From: JAGOMX01 sp041738135
GTDB taxonomy: Bacteria > Pseudomonadota > Alphaproteobacteria > JAGOMX01
Direction: 5' to 3'
Assembly: GCA_041738135.1 (NCBI GenBank)
Contig: JBGSQK010000077.1
Coordinates: forward strand, 62,001-126,000
DNA length: 64,000 nt
The position numbers and the translations under genes were made by a program. Of this stretch, positions 1-8,208 are shown piece after piece; the stretch's first letter is position 1, and every line of letters starts with the position of its first letter. Under the pieces are notes generated by a model. That model was not told the origin of the DNA, did not search any database, and was given only the letters and a program-made list of their open reading frames with translations.

Positions 1-27
1 TTTAGTTTTATAAAGACATTTAGCTTC

Positions 28-140
28 ACCTCCCCCCTGGTGGGAGAGGCCGGGTGAGGGTCTGGACGCAGGCCAGAAGCGGCTTGTAAGTCCCCTCACC
101 CCTCCGCTTCGCTCCGGACCTCTCCCACAAGGGGAGAGGT
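28..140. repeat. Palindromic repeat, family A, copy 1
   Basis: Outer arms read CTCCCCCCTGGTGGGAGAGG at the left and, inverted, CCTCTCCCACAAGGGGAGAGG at the right end (each itself a short palindrome). Inner arms GGGTGAGGG and CCCCTCACCC also pair. A second copy with the same architecture lies at 43048-43162. The element is non-coding and could fold into a long hairpin. Elements of this general look (CCTCTCCC...GGGAGAGG) are widespread in proteobacterial genomes; whether this is mobile cannot be told here. Confidence 0.75.
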
Positions 141-165
141 AAGATAAGGTTCTGAAATGGTCTTT

Positions 166-732
166 TTATTTTCTTTCGTTAATCACGATATTAAAATATT
201 TCTCATAAACTTCTTCAGCATTAACCGTGGCGGCTACGCAAGCCTCAGCCTTAGCTGGATACATTTTACATGCATTAGATGTGGCGCGCGCTGCTTTTTC
301 AAATTCTTGAACCCGAGGATCTTTTTCATCCTTCAGTTCATTAAATTTTTTCGCAATTGACTGAAAGCGTTTAATCATGGCACGATCTATTTCTGTTTGC
401 TCAGGTGATTTCGGTTCCTTAGCTGAATTCGGTTCAATAACTTCAAAATTCTTAGCCACATCTTGACTGCTAAATTCACGGACAGCCTTAATAGCTTCTT
501 CCACAGCATCCTTACATGCCTGGGAAGCTCTTTCACCGCAAAACAGGTTTGCTCTTACTGCTAATATCTGTACGTTATCCCATGCATCGGACTTGGGGGG
601 ATTAAGTTTTCCTGCATCGCCCACTAGGTTGTTAAGGACTTCTAATTCATGCGTATTTTCTTCTTGTGTCGCATATGAATTCATTATCAACAATGAAGAT
701 ACAGCCGATAGCGTGATAAACATTTTTTTCAT
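166..732 (-). CDS. Exported small helical protein with four cysteines
   Basis: I do not recognise a family. The 188-residue product starts with a clear Sec signal peptide (MKKMFITLSAVSSLLIMNSYA, cleavage likely after NSYA). The mature part is charged and mostly helical, with two cysteine pairs, C-x7-C near residue 71 and C-x9-C near residue 160, which would suit disulfides in an oxidising periplasm. I chose the ATG at 732 because AAGGGGA lies just upstream; a longer reading from 774 would bury the signal peptide. It resembles in layout other small exported proteins of this window (26179, 55970, 57747). Function unknown. Confidence 0.7.
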   Translation of the reverse strand: MKKMFITLSAVSSLLIMNSYATQEENTHELEVLNNLVGDAGKLNPPKSDAWDNVQILAVRANLFCGERASQACKDAVEEAIKAVREFSSQDVAKNFEVIEPNSAKEPKSPEQTEIDRAMIKRFQSIAKKFNELKDEKDPRVQEFEKAARATSNACKMYPAKAEACVAATVNAEEVYEKYFNIVINERK

Positions 733-855
733 TTTTTTCCCCTTATGAGCCCTAGCCATTTTGGCCAGAACCACTCTTTTAGTTATTCATATTTCTATAA
801 TGCATTGTAATTCTTAAAATATGATTAACATTTGGGGAAAGTACCAATCAACCCG

Positions 856-1725
856 CTAACTCTTCCCATTCACAAGCTTCTTAACCATTAACAACTTCAA
901 GATCGTACCAATTTCAGATTTAAGGAACTTGCGCTCCACCACCCGATCGATCATGCCATGTTCCTTCAAATACTCTGCCTTTTGGAAACCTGCAGGTAGA
1001 CTTTCACGAACAATTTGCTGGATAACACGAGCACCGGCAAAGCCGATCATAGAGCCAGGCTCTGCGATGGCTATGTCTCCTAACATGGCAAAGGATGCTG
1101 CTACGCCGCCCATGGTTGGGTCTGATAATAATGTGATATATGGCAGTCGTGCTTTTTTAAGTTGCAGTATGGCGATGGTTGTGCGAGGCATCTGCATCAG
1201 GGAAAGAATTCCTTCCTGCATGCGTGCACCACCTGATGCGGGCACAACGATTAAGGGGGCCTTTAAGGATAGAGCTCTATTGGCAGCTTCCACAAGCCCC
1301 TCACCTACTGCAGTTCCCATGGATCCCCCCATGAAGGCGAAATCAAATACCGCAACCACAGCCGTCACCCCACCGATGGATCCAGATGCAATCAGCAACG
1401 CATCATCTTCCTCGGTCTGAGCACGAGAATCTCTCAACCTGTCTGCGTATTTCTTCAGGTCCCTAAACTTTAAAGGATCTTGCGCTACCTTTGGCATGTC
1501 CAGCAGAGTGTATTGCTGACTGTCAAATAACATAGCCAAGCGTTCTTTTGCGCGCAAACGCAGGTGATGCCCACAGTGATTGCAGACCTGCAGGTTCTCT
1601 GCCAGATCTCGATGAAACAATAATTGCTCGCAGCTTGGACAGCGAGTCCACATATTGTCAGGAATTTCTTTCTTATTGACCAGAGCGCGAAGCTTTGGAC
1701 GAACAAAGTTTGTTAACCAGCTCAT
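856..1725 (-). CDS. accD: Acetyl-CoA carboxylase carboxyltransferase subunit beta
   Basis: This subunit, with AccA, transfers the carboxyl group from biotin carrier protein to acetyl-CoA, giving malonyl-CoA for fatty-acid synthesis in the cytoplasm. The N-terminal zinc ribbon is complete (CPSC near residue 29 and CNHC near residue 48), followed by the crotonase-fold carboxyltransferase domain with SGGARMQEG and the PTMGGVAASFAMLGD segment. The length of 289 residues is typical. In many alphaproteobacteria accD is followed by folC; here the downstream gene on the same strand is an unrelated secreted protein. Recognition is secure. Confidence 0.97.
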   Translation of the reverse strand: MSWLTNFVRPKLRALVNKKEIPDNMWTRCPSCEQLLFHRDLAENLQVCNHCGHHLRLRAKERLAMLFDSQQYTLLDMPKVAQDPLKFRDLKKYADRLRDSRAQTEEDDALLIASGSIGGVTAVVAVFDFAFMGGSMGTAVGEGLVEAANRALSLKAPLIVVPASGGARMQEGILSLMQMPRTTIAILQLKKARLPYITLLSDPTMGGVAASFAMLGDIAIAEPGSMIGFAGARVIQQIVRESLPAGFQKAEYLKEHGMIDRVVERKFLKSEIGTILKLLMVKKLVNGKS

Positions 1726-1892
1726 GCTAATCCTATCGCCTTTTCTTTCAACGGCCTACTCTAGCAGAGTGGCGTCATCACTGGAAGCAATTTTCTATTT
1801 GGCCGGAAATTGAATTGGATGTTATTATGCGAAATCATATTTACTTAGATTTGATGAAGCAATAATAAAAACGTTGAGAAAGAACCTCAATT

Positions 1893-3284
1893 ATGGAATT
1901 TGATCCTATCCTCCTTGCCCGCATTCAGTTTGCCTTTACTATCAGTTTTCACATCGTTTTCCCAGCTTTTACCATAGGCCTTGCTAGCTTTTTAGCAGTG
2001 GTGGAATGGCGTTGGCTTGCCACCAATGAGCAACGCTTTCATGACCTATACAAGTTCTGGGTGAAAATCTTCGCTGTGGCTTTTGGTATGGGTGTGGTTT
2101 CCGGCGTGGTCATGTCGTATCAATTTGGAACAAACTGGTCTATATTTTCGGATCGGATCGCCAACGTTCTTGGCCCTTTGCTGGGATTTGAAGTGCTGAC
2201 TGCTTTTTTCCTAGAAGCGTCTTTCCTAGGCATAATGCTGTTTGGCTGGGGTCGCGTCAGTCAGCGTATGCATTTCTTTTCCACATGCGTGGTGGCCATT
2301 GGCACACTCATATCTGCCTTTTGGATTCTAGCCGCCAATAGTTGGATGCAAACGCCTCAAGGTTTCGAAATAGGCCTGGACGGCAGGTTACAGCCCACCA
2401 ATTGGCTAGAAATTATATTCAACCCTTCATTTCCATACCGCCTTGTGCACATGGTTACTGCCGCATATTTGTCAACCGCTTTCGTTATTGGTGGTGTGGG
2501 GGGTTTTTATCTATGGACTAAACGTCACTTGCCTCAAGCTCGTCTTATGTTGGGCATGGCAACCATCATGGCGGCACTGGTGGCTCCTTTACAGATCTAT
2601 ATTGGCGATTTGCATGGCCTTAATACCTTAGAACATCAACCAGCCAAAATTGCAGCCATAGAGGGCATGTGGGACACGGAGAAAGGTGCTGATTTGCGTT
2701 TGTTTGCTTGGCCTGACCAGGAAAATGCGGTGAATTATTACGAAATTAGCATCCCAAAACTGGCCAGCCTCATCTTGACCCATTCAATGGATGGCGAAGT
2801 TAAAGGACTTAAAGAGTGGAAAAAAGAAGATAGGCCGCCGGTTATGTGGGTGTTTTTCTCATTTAGGGTTATGGTTGGACTGGGGTTGCTTATGGCCTTG
2901 ATCGGTATCGTCAGTGCAATTCAGTATTTCCGCGGTCGTTTGTTTGAAAGCAAATTTTTGCAGGTCTGGTGGATGCTCATGATGCCGTCTGGCTTTACAG
3001 CTCTTTTAGCTGGATGGTTTGTCACGGAAATAGGTAGGCAACCCTATACGGCCTATGGCATTATTCGCACATCTGAATCCGTTTCGCCAGCGATCCTTGG
3101 ACCGCAAGTTGCCTGGTCTTTGCTGGCTTTCGTCGTGATTTACACATTTGTCTTTGGAGCTGGAAGTTATTATATCCTCAAGCTGATTTACAAGGGAATT
3201 CCTGTCGAAGATAACGCAGGCCCTTCAGAACTAGGTCTGGAAGGTACTATCGTGAAAGCACTACCAAAGAACGGAGCAAGCTAA
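1893..3284 (+). CDS. cydA: Cytochrome bd-type quinol oxidase subunit I (cyanide-insensitive type)
   Basis: Subunit I of a bd-type quinol oxidase in the inner membrane: it oxidises ubiquinol and reduces O2 to water without pumping protons. Visible are His20 (the b595/d haem ligand region, ISFHIVFPAF), the GFEVLTAFFLEASF segment with the two conserved glutamates, FPYRLVHM with a haem ligand His, and GWFVTEIGRQPYTAYG. At 463 residues with a short quinol loop (LNTLEHQPAKIAAIEG) it fits the CioA-like, short-Q-loop branch rather than the long E. coli CydA; cyanide insensitivity itself is inferred. The stop overlaps the cydB start by one base (TAATG), so the two are translationally coupled. Confidence 0.95.
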   Translation: MEFDPILLARIQFAFTISFHIVFPAFTIGLASFLAVVEWRWLATNEQRFHDLYKFWVKIFAVAFGMGVVSGVVMSYQFGTNWSIFSDRIANVLGPLLGFEVLTAFFLEASFLGIMLFGWGRVSQRMHFFSTCVVAIGTLISAFWILAANSWMQTPQGFEIGLDGRLQPTNWLEIIFNPSFPYRLVHMVTAAYLSTAFVIGGVGGFYLWTKRHLPQARLMLGMATIMAALVAPLQIYIGDLHGLNTLEHQPAKIAAIEGMWDTEKGADLRLFAWPDQENAVNYYEISIPKLASLILTHSMDGEVKGLKEWKKEDRPPVMWVFFSFRVMVGLGLLMALIGIVSAIQYFRGRLFESKFLQVWWMLMMPSGFTALLAGWFVTEIGRQPYTAYGIIRTSESVSPAILGPQVAWSLLAFVVIYTFVFGAGSYYILKLIYKGIPVEDNAGPSELGLEGTIVKALPKNGAS

Positions 3285-4306
3285 TGTTTGATTTTTCAAC
3301 GATTATCGACCTGCCCTTAATCTGGGCATTTTTGATTGCGACAGCCATATTCTTATATGTACTACTTGATGGTTTTGATCTGGGCATTGGTATCGTCTTT
3401 CCCTTTGCCCCGTCCGATAAATGCCGGGACAGAATGATGAATTCCATAGCCCCTTTTTGGGATGGTAATGAAACATGGTTGGTATTGGGTGGAGGTGGTT
3501 TATTGGCCGCCTTTCCTTTGGCCTATGCGGTCCTATTACCTGCTTTCTACATCCCGATCATTACTATGCTGCTAGCCCTCATTTTCCGCGGCGTAGCCTT
3601 TGAGTTTCGTTTTAAGTCGGAACTGAAATGGCGCTACATTTGGGACTATGCCTTTCACTTTGGGTCCTTAGGTGCTGCATTTAGCCAGGGCATGGTCTTA
3701 GGTGCGTTCATCCAAGGCGTTCATGTGACTGGTAGAAATTTCGCAGGAGGCCCCTTCGATTGGGCTACCGGTTTTAGCGTTATGACCGGAATGGCCGTCG
3801 TTTTTGGCTATGCCTTACTAGGATCCACCTGGCTCGTCATGAAAACCGAAGACATCACCCAAGAATGGGCTCGCAAGGTATCAGCTTATGTCCTGGTTTT
3901 TGTGGGAATGTTCATGGCACTGGTCAGTATGTCCATGCCACTCATGAACGAGAATTTAAAAAACCTCTGGTTCAGCTATCCTAACTTCTTTTATCTGCTG
4001 CCCATACCCATGCTAACCGGAATCTTATTCATCACCCTGTGGTCGGATTTATTTAAAGCCACAAGAGAATACCGCCCCTTCTTATTAAGCATAGGCATAT
4101 TCCTCATGGGTTATGTGGGCTTGGGGATCAGTATTTTTCCTTGGATCATCCCCTATCACTTCACTATCTGGGATGCCGCCGCCTCAGGCCCAGGTTTATC
4201 CTTAATGCTTGTAGGAGTGGTTCCCCTGTTGCCCTTAATCTTGGCCTATACCGCATACAGTTATTATATTTTCCGAGGGAAAGCTCACCATGAACACTCG
4301 TACTAA
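3284..4306 (+). CDS. cydB: Cytochrome bd-type quinol oxidase subunit II
   Basis: Partner of the preceding subunit I; CydB stabilises the haem-bearing subunit in the inner membrane. The N-terminus (FLYVLLDGFDLGIGIVFPF) and WDGNETWLVLGGGGLLAAFP are family signatures. The protein has 340 residues and about eight to nine hydrophobic segments, the usual size for the CioB branch. It starts inside the stop codon of cydA and its last 17 bases overlap a 47-codon gene for a probable third subunit. Confidence 0.96.
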   Translation: MFDFSTIIDLPLIWAFLIATAIFLYVLLDGFDLGIGIVFPFAPSDKCRDRMMNSIAPFWDGNETWLVLGGGGLLAAFPLAYAVLLPAFYIPIITMLLALIFRGVAFEFRFKSELKWRYIWDYAFHFGSLGAAFSQGMVLGAFIQGVHVTGRNFAGGPFDWATGFSVMTGMAVVFGYALLGSTWLVMKTEDITQEWARKVSAYVLVFVGMFMALVSMSMPLMNENLKNLWFSYPNFFYLLPIPMLTGILFITLWSDLFKATREYRPFLLSIGIFLMGYVGLGISIFPWIIPYHFTIWDAAASGPGLSLMLVGVVPLLPLILAYTAYSYYIFRGKAHHEHSY

Positions 4307-4433
4307 TAGGTGGCTCGATGCTCACCCGAAGGCCAAGCAATGGTTGTGGTTTGTTATTTTGTGGCTTGGAGGGTTATTGACAGTTTATGTACTAACCTAC
4401 CCATTAAAACTAATTATAAAAGCAGCATCTTAG
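4290..4433 (+). CDS. DUF2474-like small third subunit of the bd oxidase
   Basis: This 47-residue gene was found by reading the frame through the end of cydB. It encodes a soluble N-terminus followed by one membrane helix (QWLWFVILWLGGLLTVYVL) and a basic tail. Single-helix proteins of this kind (CydX, or DUF2474 in the Cio branch) are normally encoded directly after cydB and are needed for stable oxidase. The 17-base overlap with cydB and the same strand support co-translation. A weak GAGGGA lies about ten bases upstream of the ATG. Assignment to DUF2474 is from position and sequence pattern, not from a search. Confidence 0.75.
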   Translation: MNTRTNRWLDAHPKAKQWLWFVILWLGGLLTVYVLTYPLKLIIKAAS

Positions 4434-4438
4434 TGATG

Positions 4439-4468
4439 TTGCAAATAGGGATAACATTCTGTTATAAT
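4439..4468 (+). promoter_or_regulatory. Putative sigma-70 promoter of the glutaredoxin gene
   Basis: A perfect -10 box TATAAT (4463-4468) stands 18 bases after TTGCAA (4439-4444). The -10 ends only five bases before the ATG at 4474, and there is no Shine-Dalgarno sequence in between, so the transcript would be leaderless or nearly so. This is a sequence-only prediction. Confidence 0.5.
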
Positions 4469-4473
4469 AAAGC

Positions 4474-4869
4474 ATGAGGTATATCATACTTGCTCTGACT
4501 GTCGCTATAATATCTGTAGGTGGTTACTTCCTCCTAAACTCTCCCTATGAGGAAAACAATAGAGTATTAGAAGAAGAAACCTTTGCCGCTTGCGAGATGA
4601 ATGTGATTATGTACTCCTCCCCCACATGTAAGTACTGCATAGGCGCGAAAGAGATATTTGACAGCATTGATCTTCCATTCAGTGTCATCGACATTACTAA
4701 AGATCAAACAAAACGCACAGAAATGATGGAAAGATCTGGGCGCAATACTGTTCCACAAATCTATATTAATGATCACCATGTGGGCGGCTTTGATGATCTT
4801 AAGGCACTTAAGGATAACGGTAAGTTGAAGAATTTCTTGAAAACATGCAATACAGATACTCTTAAGTAG
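4474..4869 (+). CDS. Membrane-anchored glutaredoxin
   Basis: A 131-residue glutaredoxin-fold protein. An N-terminal hydrophobic helix (residues 3-22, IILALTVAIISVGGYFLL) is followed by the redox domain with the active-site CKYC near residue 53, the cis-proline segment TVPQIYIN and the GGFDDL glutathione-binding end. Cytoplasmic monothiol/dithiol glutaredoxins lack such an anchor, so the domain probably faces the periplasm, where it might handle disulfides; the topology is inferred. It follows the cytochrome bd genes but has its own probable promoter. Translation seems to be leaderless. Confidence 0.85.
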   Translation: MRYIILALTVAIISVGGYFLLNSPYEENNRVLEEETFAACEMNVIMYSSPTCKYCIGAKEIFDSIDLPFSVIDITKDQTKRTEMMERSGRNTVPQIYINDHHVGGFDDLKALKDNGKLKNFLKTCNTDTLK

Positions 4870-4893
4870 TACCTTATCAACCACTCATAAAAT

Positions 4894-5060
4894 CCGTCAT
4901 CCAGAGCGCAGCTCCGCATAGCGGAGTAAGCGTGGGATCCAGCATATATGTGCGAGCGCATGCGAGCTCCGTATTAAAGTACGATCGAGTTCGCATACGC
5001 TCACACTCTTGCGCTTGATCCCACGCAGCAACGCTTCGCTTATGCTGCTCTGGATGACGA
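4894..5060. repeat. Palindromic repeat, family C
   Basis: Ends are inverted: CGTCATCCAGAGC at the left and GCTCTGGATGACG at the right. Inside, GCGTGGGATCCAG pairs with the inverted TTGATCCCACGC, and AGCGCATGCGAGCT pairs loosely with the central part. The element sits between two convergent genes, where a hairpin could end both transcripts. CGTCATCC...GGATGACG elements are common interspersed repeats in several bacterial groups. Only one copy is in this window. Confidence 0.7.
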
Positions 5061-5084
5061 ACGATTCGGTGAATGGTTATAACC

Positions 5085-6044
5085 TTACATCTCATACATC
5101 TCATCAAACGCTTCTTCCCAACTTGGCTCAAAAGCGGGGTTGGGAATCATGCGTATTAAACCGACACCTTCAAAATAAATCCAGTACTTACGGGCCCATT
5201 TATCTATGCGACATAACTCCAGATTTGAATCGTCAAATTCTGGTAAAATACGATTCAAATGAGGTTTTACAAGCATTGCTATCTGGCAGAAATTTTGGCT
5301 TAAGTAACATCTTTCCAAGCTGTTGGCGTCTAATGCAGCGTCAACTCCCCTAACCACCTGATTTAAGATCAGTATAAGGTTTAAGCATAAATATCTGCTA
5401 GGATTATGAGGTATTTTAAAACGATTTTCTATTCTCACGTTATCATGGCCATTAATAGGCAATCCATACCCTTTAATCAAGTATAAAAGCTCTGTGGGCA
5501 ATCCTTCATCAAACACTCGATTTGCAACAACTGACTCATTTGAAAAATTTTTGGGAATAGAAATTAATCCAAGCAGATGAAACATCACTTCCTTCCAGAG
5601 AAGCTCCAAATCTGCCTCATATTGCTCACAAAACCACAGGGTTTGACGTTTTTTCTTATGTTGGTATATGTGGCCATGCCACATCATTCTAAACCGGTCT
5701 TCGATTTCTACAAATCGTATGCCAAGTTTATCACGCGTTTTTGCTATTTGTGCAAAATGCGCTAAAAGCGACTTCGTGTCGTGATTTATGGTGTAAAAAA
5801 ATTTTGAAACAGTTGCCAATTGCATGTAATCTTGGGTGGGTAAAAAGCTAAAGACCCTGATCAAGACCTCTATTGGTAGATCGGGGATATCCACACTGCT
5901 ATCATCATCGATTGCACAGCTTACAACAGAGCACGCAAGCTCTTCAGCTTCATCATCCCATGGGGAAACAGAACTATGACTGAGGGGTGAAAGTAGGCTG
6001 AAGGCTAAAAATATTGTCAGCATGCAGCTATTCTTAACGCTCAT
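5085..6044 (-). CDS. Exported F-box-like protein
   Basis: The 319-residue product begins with a Sec signal peptide (CMLTIFLAFSLLSPLSHS). At residues 52-86 it has an F-box-like segment: PDLPIEVLIRVFSFLP, then LATVSKFFYTI. In eukaryotes the F-box binds Skp1 and recruits substrates to SCF ubiquitin ligases; bacterial F-box proteins known so far are mostly effectors that borrow the host ligase. The rest (residues 90-319) is helical, with no recognised domain. The start is supported by GGGAG five bases before the ATG. A Sec signal is unusual for an injected effector, so secretion across the outer membrane would need a second step. F-box assignment by pattern only. Confidence 0.65.
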   Translation of the reverse strand: MSVKNSCMLTIFLAFSLLSPLSHSSVSPWDDEAEELACSVVSCAIDDDSSVDIPDLPIEVLIRVFSFLPTQDYMQLATVSKFFYTINHDTKSLLAHFAQIAKTRDKLGIRFVEIEDRFRMMWHGHIYQHKKKRQTLWFCEQYEADLELLWKEVMFHLLGLISIPKNFSNESVVANRVFDEGLPTELLYLIKGYGLPINGHDNVRIENRFKIPHNPSRYLCLNLILILNQVVRGVDAALDANSLERCYLSQNFCQIAMLVKPHLNRILPEFDDSNLELCRIDKWARKYWIYFEGVGLIRMIPNPAFEPSWEEAFDEMYEM

Positions 6045-6073
6045 TCCTGCTCCCTATAATTATTACCCTAGCT

Positions 6074-6679
6074 TTAGTATAACGAAAATTCCAGAGATTC
6101 TTCACACCCATCGCTATCAGAATAAAAATTAACATCAGCCTGTGGGTGAGAACAGTTATCACCATCAAATACAATCTGCTCCTTAATTTCACTCTCAGAA
6201 AAAAAGTCTTCCATTTGCACATACACTGTAGGAGATCTCGTTATTTGATCTAAACTATTTGAGCGACCGCGGCCTTGTGCTTGTAACTCTAAGGATCTCT
6301 TGCTGGCAGCCAACTCAAACAACTTTTCACGGAGCAACATAGCGTTGACTTCCTGCGAGTTACTTAGGGTATTTTTTGAAATAGCGGGACCTGGCACAAG
6401 ATCATTGGAACTATTAGGTGTTTTAGGAAAAGGTAAGCCAGACTCATTGGCATAATCGCTTAGCTGTAAATTTTCTTGAGTGAGAAGAAGATCCAAGCGG
6501 GTTGTTTCCCTAATGGGCAATACAGACACAGGTCTAGGCTTTAACGGCCGAGAAGCGACTGCGATTGCTGCATCCTCATCGGAGGAAGAAAAATCAAGAG
6601 AATCGTAGCTGGCAAAAATTTGATCAATATTAGCCAATACAATGATTAGAGTCGCAAAGATTATGTTGTTTTTGCTCAT
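6074..6679 (-). CDS. Exported Ser/Asp-rich, probably disordered protein
   Basis: Unrecognised. The 201 residues start with a signal peptide (IIFATLIIVLANIDQIFA), then an acidic serine tract (SLDFSSSDEDAA), a proline-containing linker and a helical middle (residues 110-140). The C-terminus is again acidic and serine-rich (FYSDSDGCEESLEFSLY). No catalytic motif is seen. It lies just upstream of the exported F-box gene on the same strand (29-base gap), so the two may be co-transcribed and act in the same compartment. Confidence 0.6.
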   Translation of the reverse strand: MSKNNIIFATLIIVLANIDQIFASYDSLDFSSSDEDAAIAVASRPLKPRPVSVLPIRETTRLDLLLTQENLQLSDYANESGLPFPKTPNSSNDLVPGPAISKNTLSNSQEVNAMLLREKLFELAASKRSLELQAQGRGRSNSLDQITRSPTVYVQMEDFFSESEIKEQIVFDGDNCSHPQADVNFYSDSDGCEESLEFSLY

Positions 6680-6814
6680 TTATTCTTCTCCGTAATATTA
6701 AGAGCTATATTACTAGAGTAACCCTATGGCAAATTAATTGCCAGAGCAAATTGCTTAGCGGGCAAAATGAGGAGCGCTTCCATTAACAATGTACTGAAAC
6801 AGTGTACAATCCTC

Positions 6815-6930
6815 CCGTCAATTGCGAGCCCCTCTTGGGGCATGGCAATCTACTATAGTGTAGCCGCCTGATATTTGTTAGCAGAAGAAAAAAGGAGACT
6901 GCCTCGCCCAAGAGGGGCTCGCAAGGACGG
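6815..6930. repeat. Palindromic repeat, family B, copy 1
   Basis: Left end CGTCAATTGCGAGCCCCTCT followed by TGGGGCATGGCAATCTAC; right end is the inverted counterpart, CCAAGAGGGGCTCGCAAGGACG. Copies 2 and 3 lie at 21529 and 61390. The left copy carries an extra A (GTCAATTG against GTCATTG in copy 3). Located in the intergenic gap upstream of two same-strand genes. Confidence 0.8.
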
Positions 6931-6942
6931 GGCCAGAGCAAT

Positions 6943-8208
6943 TCAGCCTATTATCGATTGATACACAGCCGTTTTAAATTCTCTCTCAATGTTATAAAGA
7001 CCAGCTGGGAAGACCTGAGTCATCAATATTGCGGTGAGCTCTTCTTTTGGGTCATTAAACCAGATGGTGTGGGCACCACCTGGCCAGTCGTAGGCGCCTG
7101 GTGAACCTAGTATGTTAGCTTTAGCAGGATCAAGCATAATAGCAAATCCTAGCCCGAAACCTATACCTGGCCTTGTCATGCCACGTAAAGGGGCAAAACT
7201 ACTGCTCACCAGGTCTCCTGGAAGATGATTCATGGTCATTAGTTCAATGGTTTTCCTACCTAATAAATTGCCCTGACTAAAGCGACCGTTGTTAAGCAGT
7301 GTCGAAGCGAACTTATAGTAATCGCTTACGGTTGATAGCAGCCCATCCCCTCCTCGCAATAATGTTGGTTTCTTATTTCTATCTTCCAAGTCAGGTATTT
7401 TTGATAATGTACCAGGATTATGCTTAAAATTCTTATGCGAGCTAATAAACTTATATACATCACGCCCAGGAGCCAGATAATAGGAAGATAAACGCTCTTT
7501 TTTTTCTTCAGGCACATAAAAATCTGTATCTACCATACCCAAGGGATCAAATATTTCTTTCCTCAAAAATTCATTAAGCTTTAAGCCAGAAATAACTTCG
7601 ATTAAATAGCCAACCACTTCCATAGCTGTGCTGTAATTCCATTTATCACCAGGCGAAAATACCAACGGCAATTTTGAGAGCCTATCCACATGATCCTTCA
7701 AGGTCAATTGATGTGCATAATCCTTAAAAACTTCTACGCCTGCGTTCTTGTAGATTGGCCCTATATCCTTACGATTTATGAAATCATAGGTAAGACCAGA
7801 TGTCTGTGTGAGCAAATGACCTATGGTCATCTCCCTTTTGGCTTTGACAGTTTTGTAATCTTCGGGTGTGCCACCGTCAAATACTTCCAAATCTTTGAAT
7901 GCGGGTATGAATGTGGAAACAGGCGTGTCCAGCTGAAAGAATCCCCGTTCATAGAGGATCATGGCTGCCACGGCTGTGATGGGTTTGGTCATGGAGTATA
8001 TGCGAAAGATGGCGTCCTCTTGCATGGGTTTGCTAGATTCTAAATCCATCAATCCATTGCACTGAAAATGCACAATCTGATTTCGACGAGCAACCATGGT
8101 AATGGTTCCCGCCACATCTCCACGATCAATATAGCCCTGGGTCAGATCATTAATCCGTTCGAGCCTTTCGCCACTGAGACCGACACTTTCGGGCTTACTA
8201 GTGATCAT
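6943..8208 (-). CDS. Serine hydrolase, class C beta-lactamase fold / family VIII esterase (copy 1)
   Basis: A 421-residue protein of the beta-lactamase-related (Beta-lactamase, Pfam) family. The nucleophile motif S-x-x-K is SMTK near residue 74, the tyrosine motif is WNYSTA near residue 190, and the third motif region is DWPGGAHTIWFNDPKEEL near the C-terminus, where family VIII esterases carry W-x-G. No signal peptide is present, which argues against a periplasmic beta-lactamase and for a cytoplasmic esterase or peptidase. It overlaps the upstream paralogue by four bases (ATGA), so the two are coupled; the pair is a tandem duplication. Substrate unknown. Confidence 0.85.
   Translation of the reverse strand: MITSKPESVGLSGERLERINDLTQGYIDRGDVAGTITMVARRNQIVHFQCNGLMDLESSKPMQEDAIFRIYSMTKPITAVAAMILYERGFFQLDTPVSTFIPAFKDLEVFDGGTPEDYKTVKAKREMTIGHLLTQTSGLTYDFINRKDIGPIYKNAGVEVFKDYAHQLTLKDHVDRLSKLPLVFSPGDKWNYSTAMEVVGYLIEVISGLKLNEFLRKEIFDPLGMVDTDFYVPEEKKERLSSYYLAPGRDVYKFISSHKNFKHNPGTLSKIPDLEDRNKKPTLLRGGDGLLSTVSDYYKFASTLLNNGRFSQGNLLGRKTIELMTMNHLPGDLVSSSFAPLRGMTRPGIGFGLGFAIMLDPAKANILGSPGAYDWPGGAHTIWFNDPKEELTAILMTQVFPAGLYNIEREFKTAVYQSIIG

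Noticed and set aside
929..1420. 163-codon frame on the plus strand opposite accD
   Set aside because: Lies fully inside the conserved accD gene on the other strand; sequence is a low-information shadow.
4894..5060. CRISPR array or tRNA in the palindromic intergenic regions
   Set aside because: Units are inverted single hairpins rather than spaced direct repeats, and no cloverleaf or T-loop sequence was seen.
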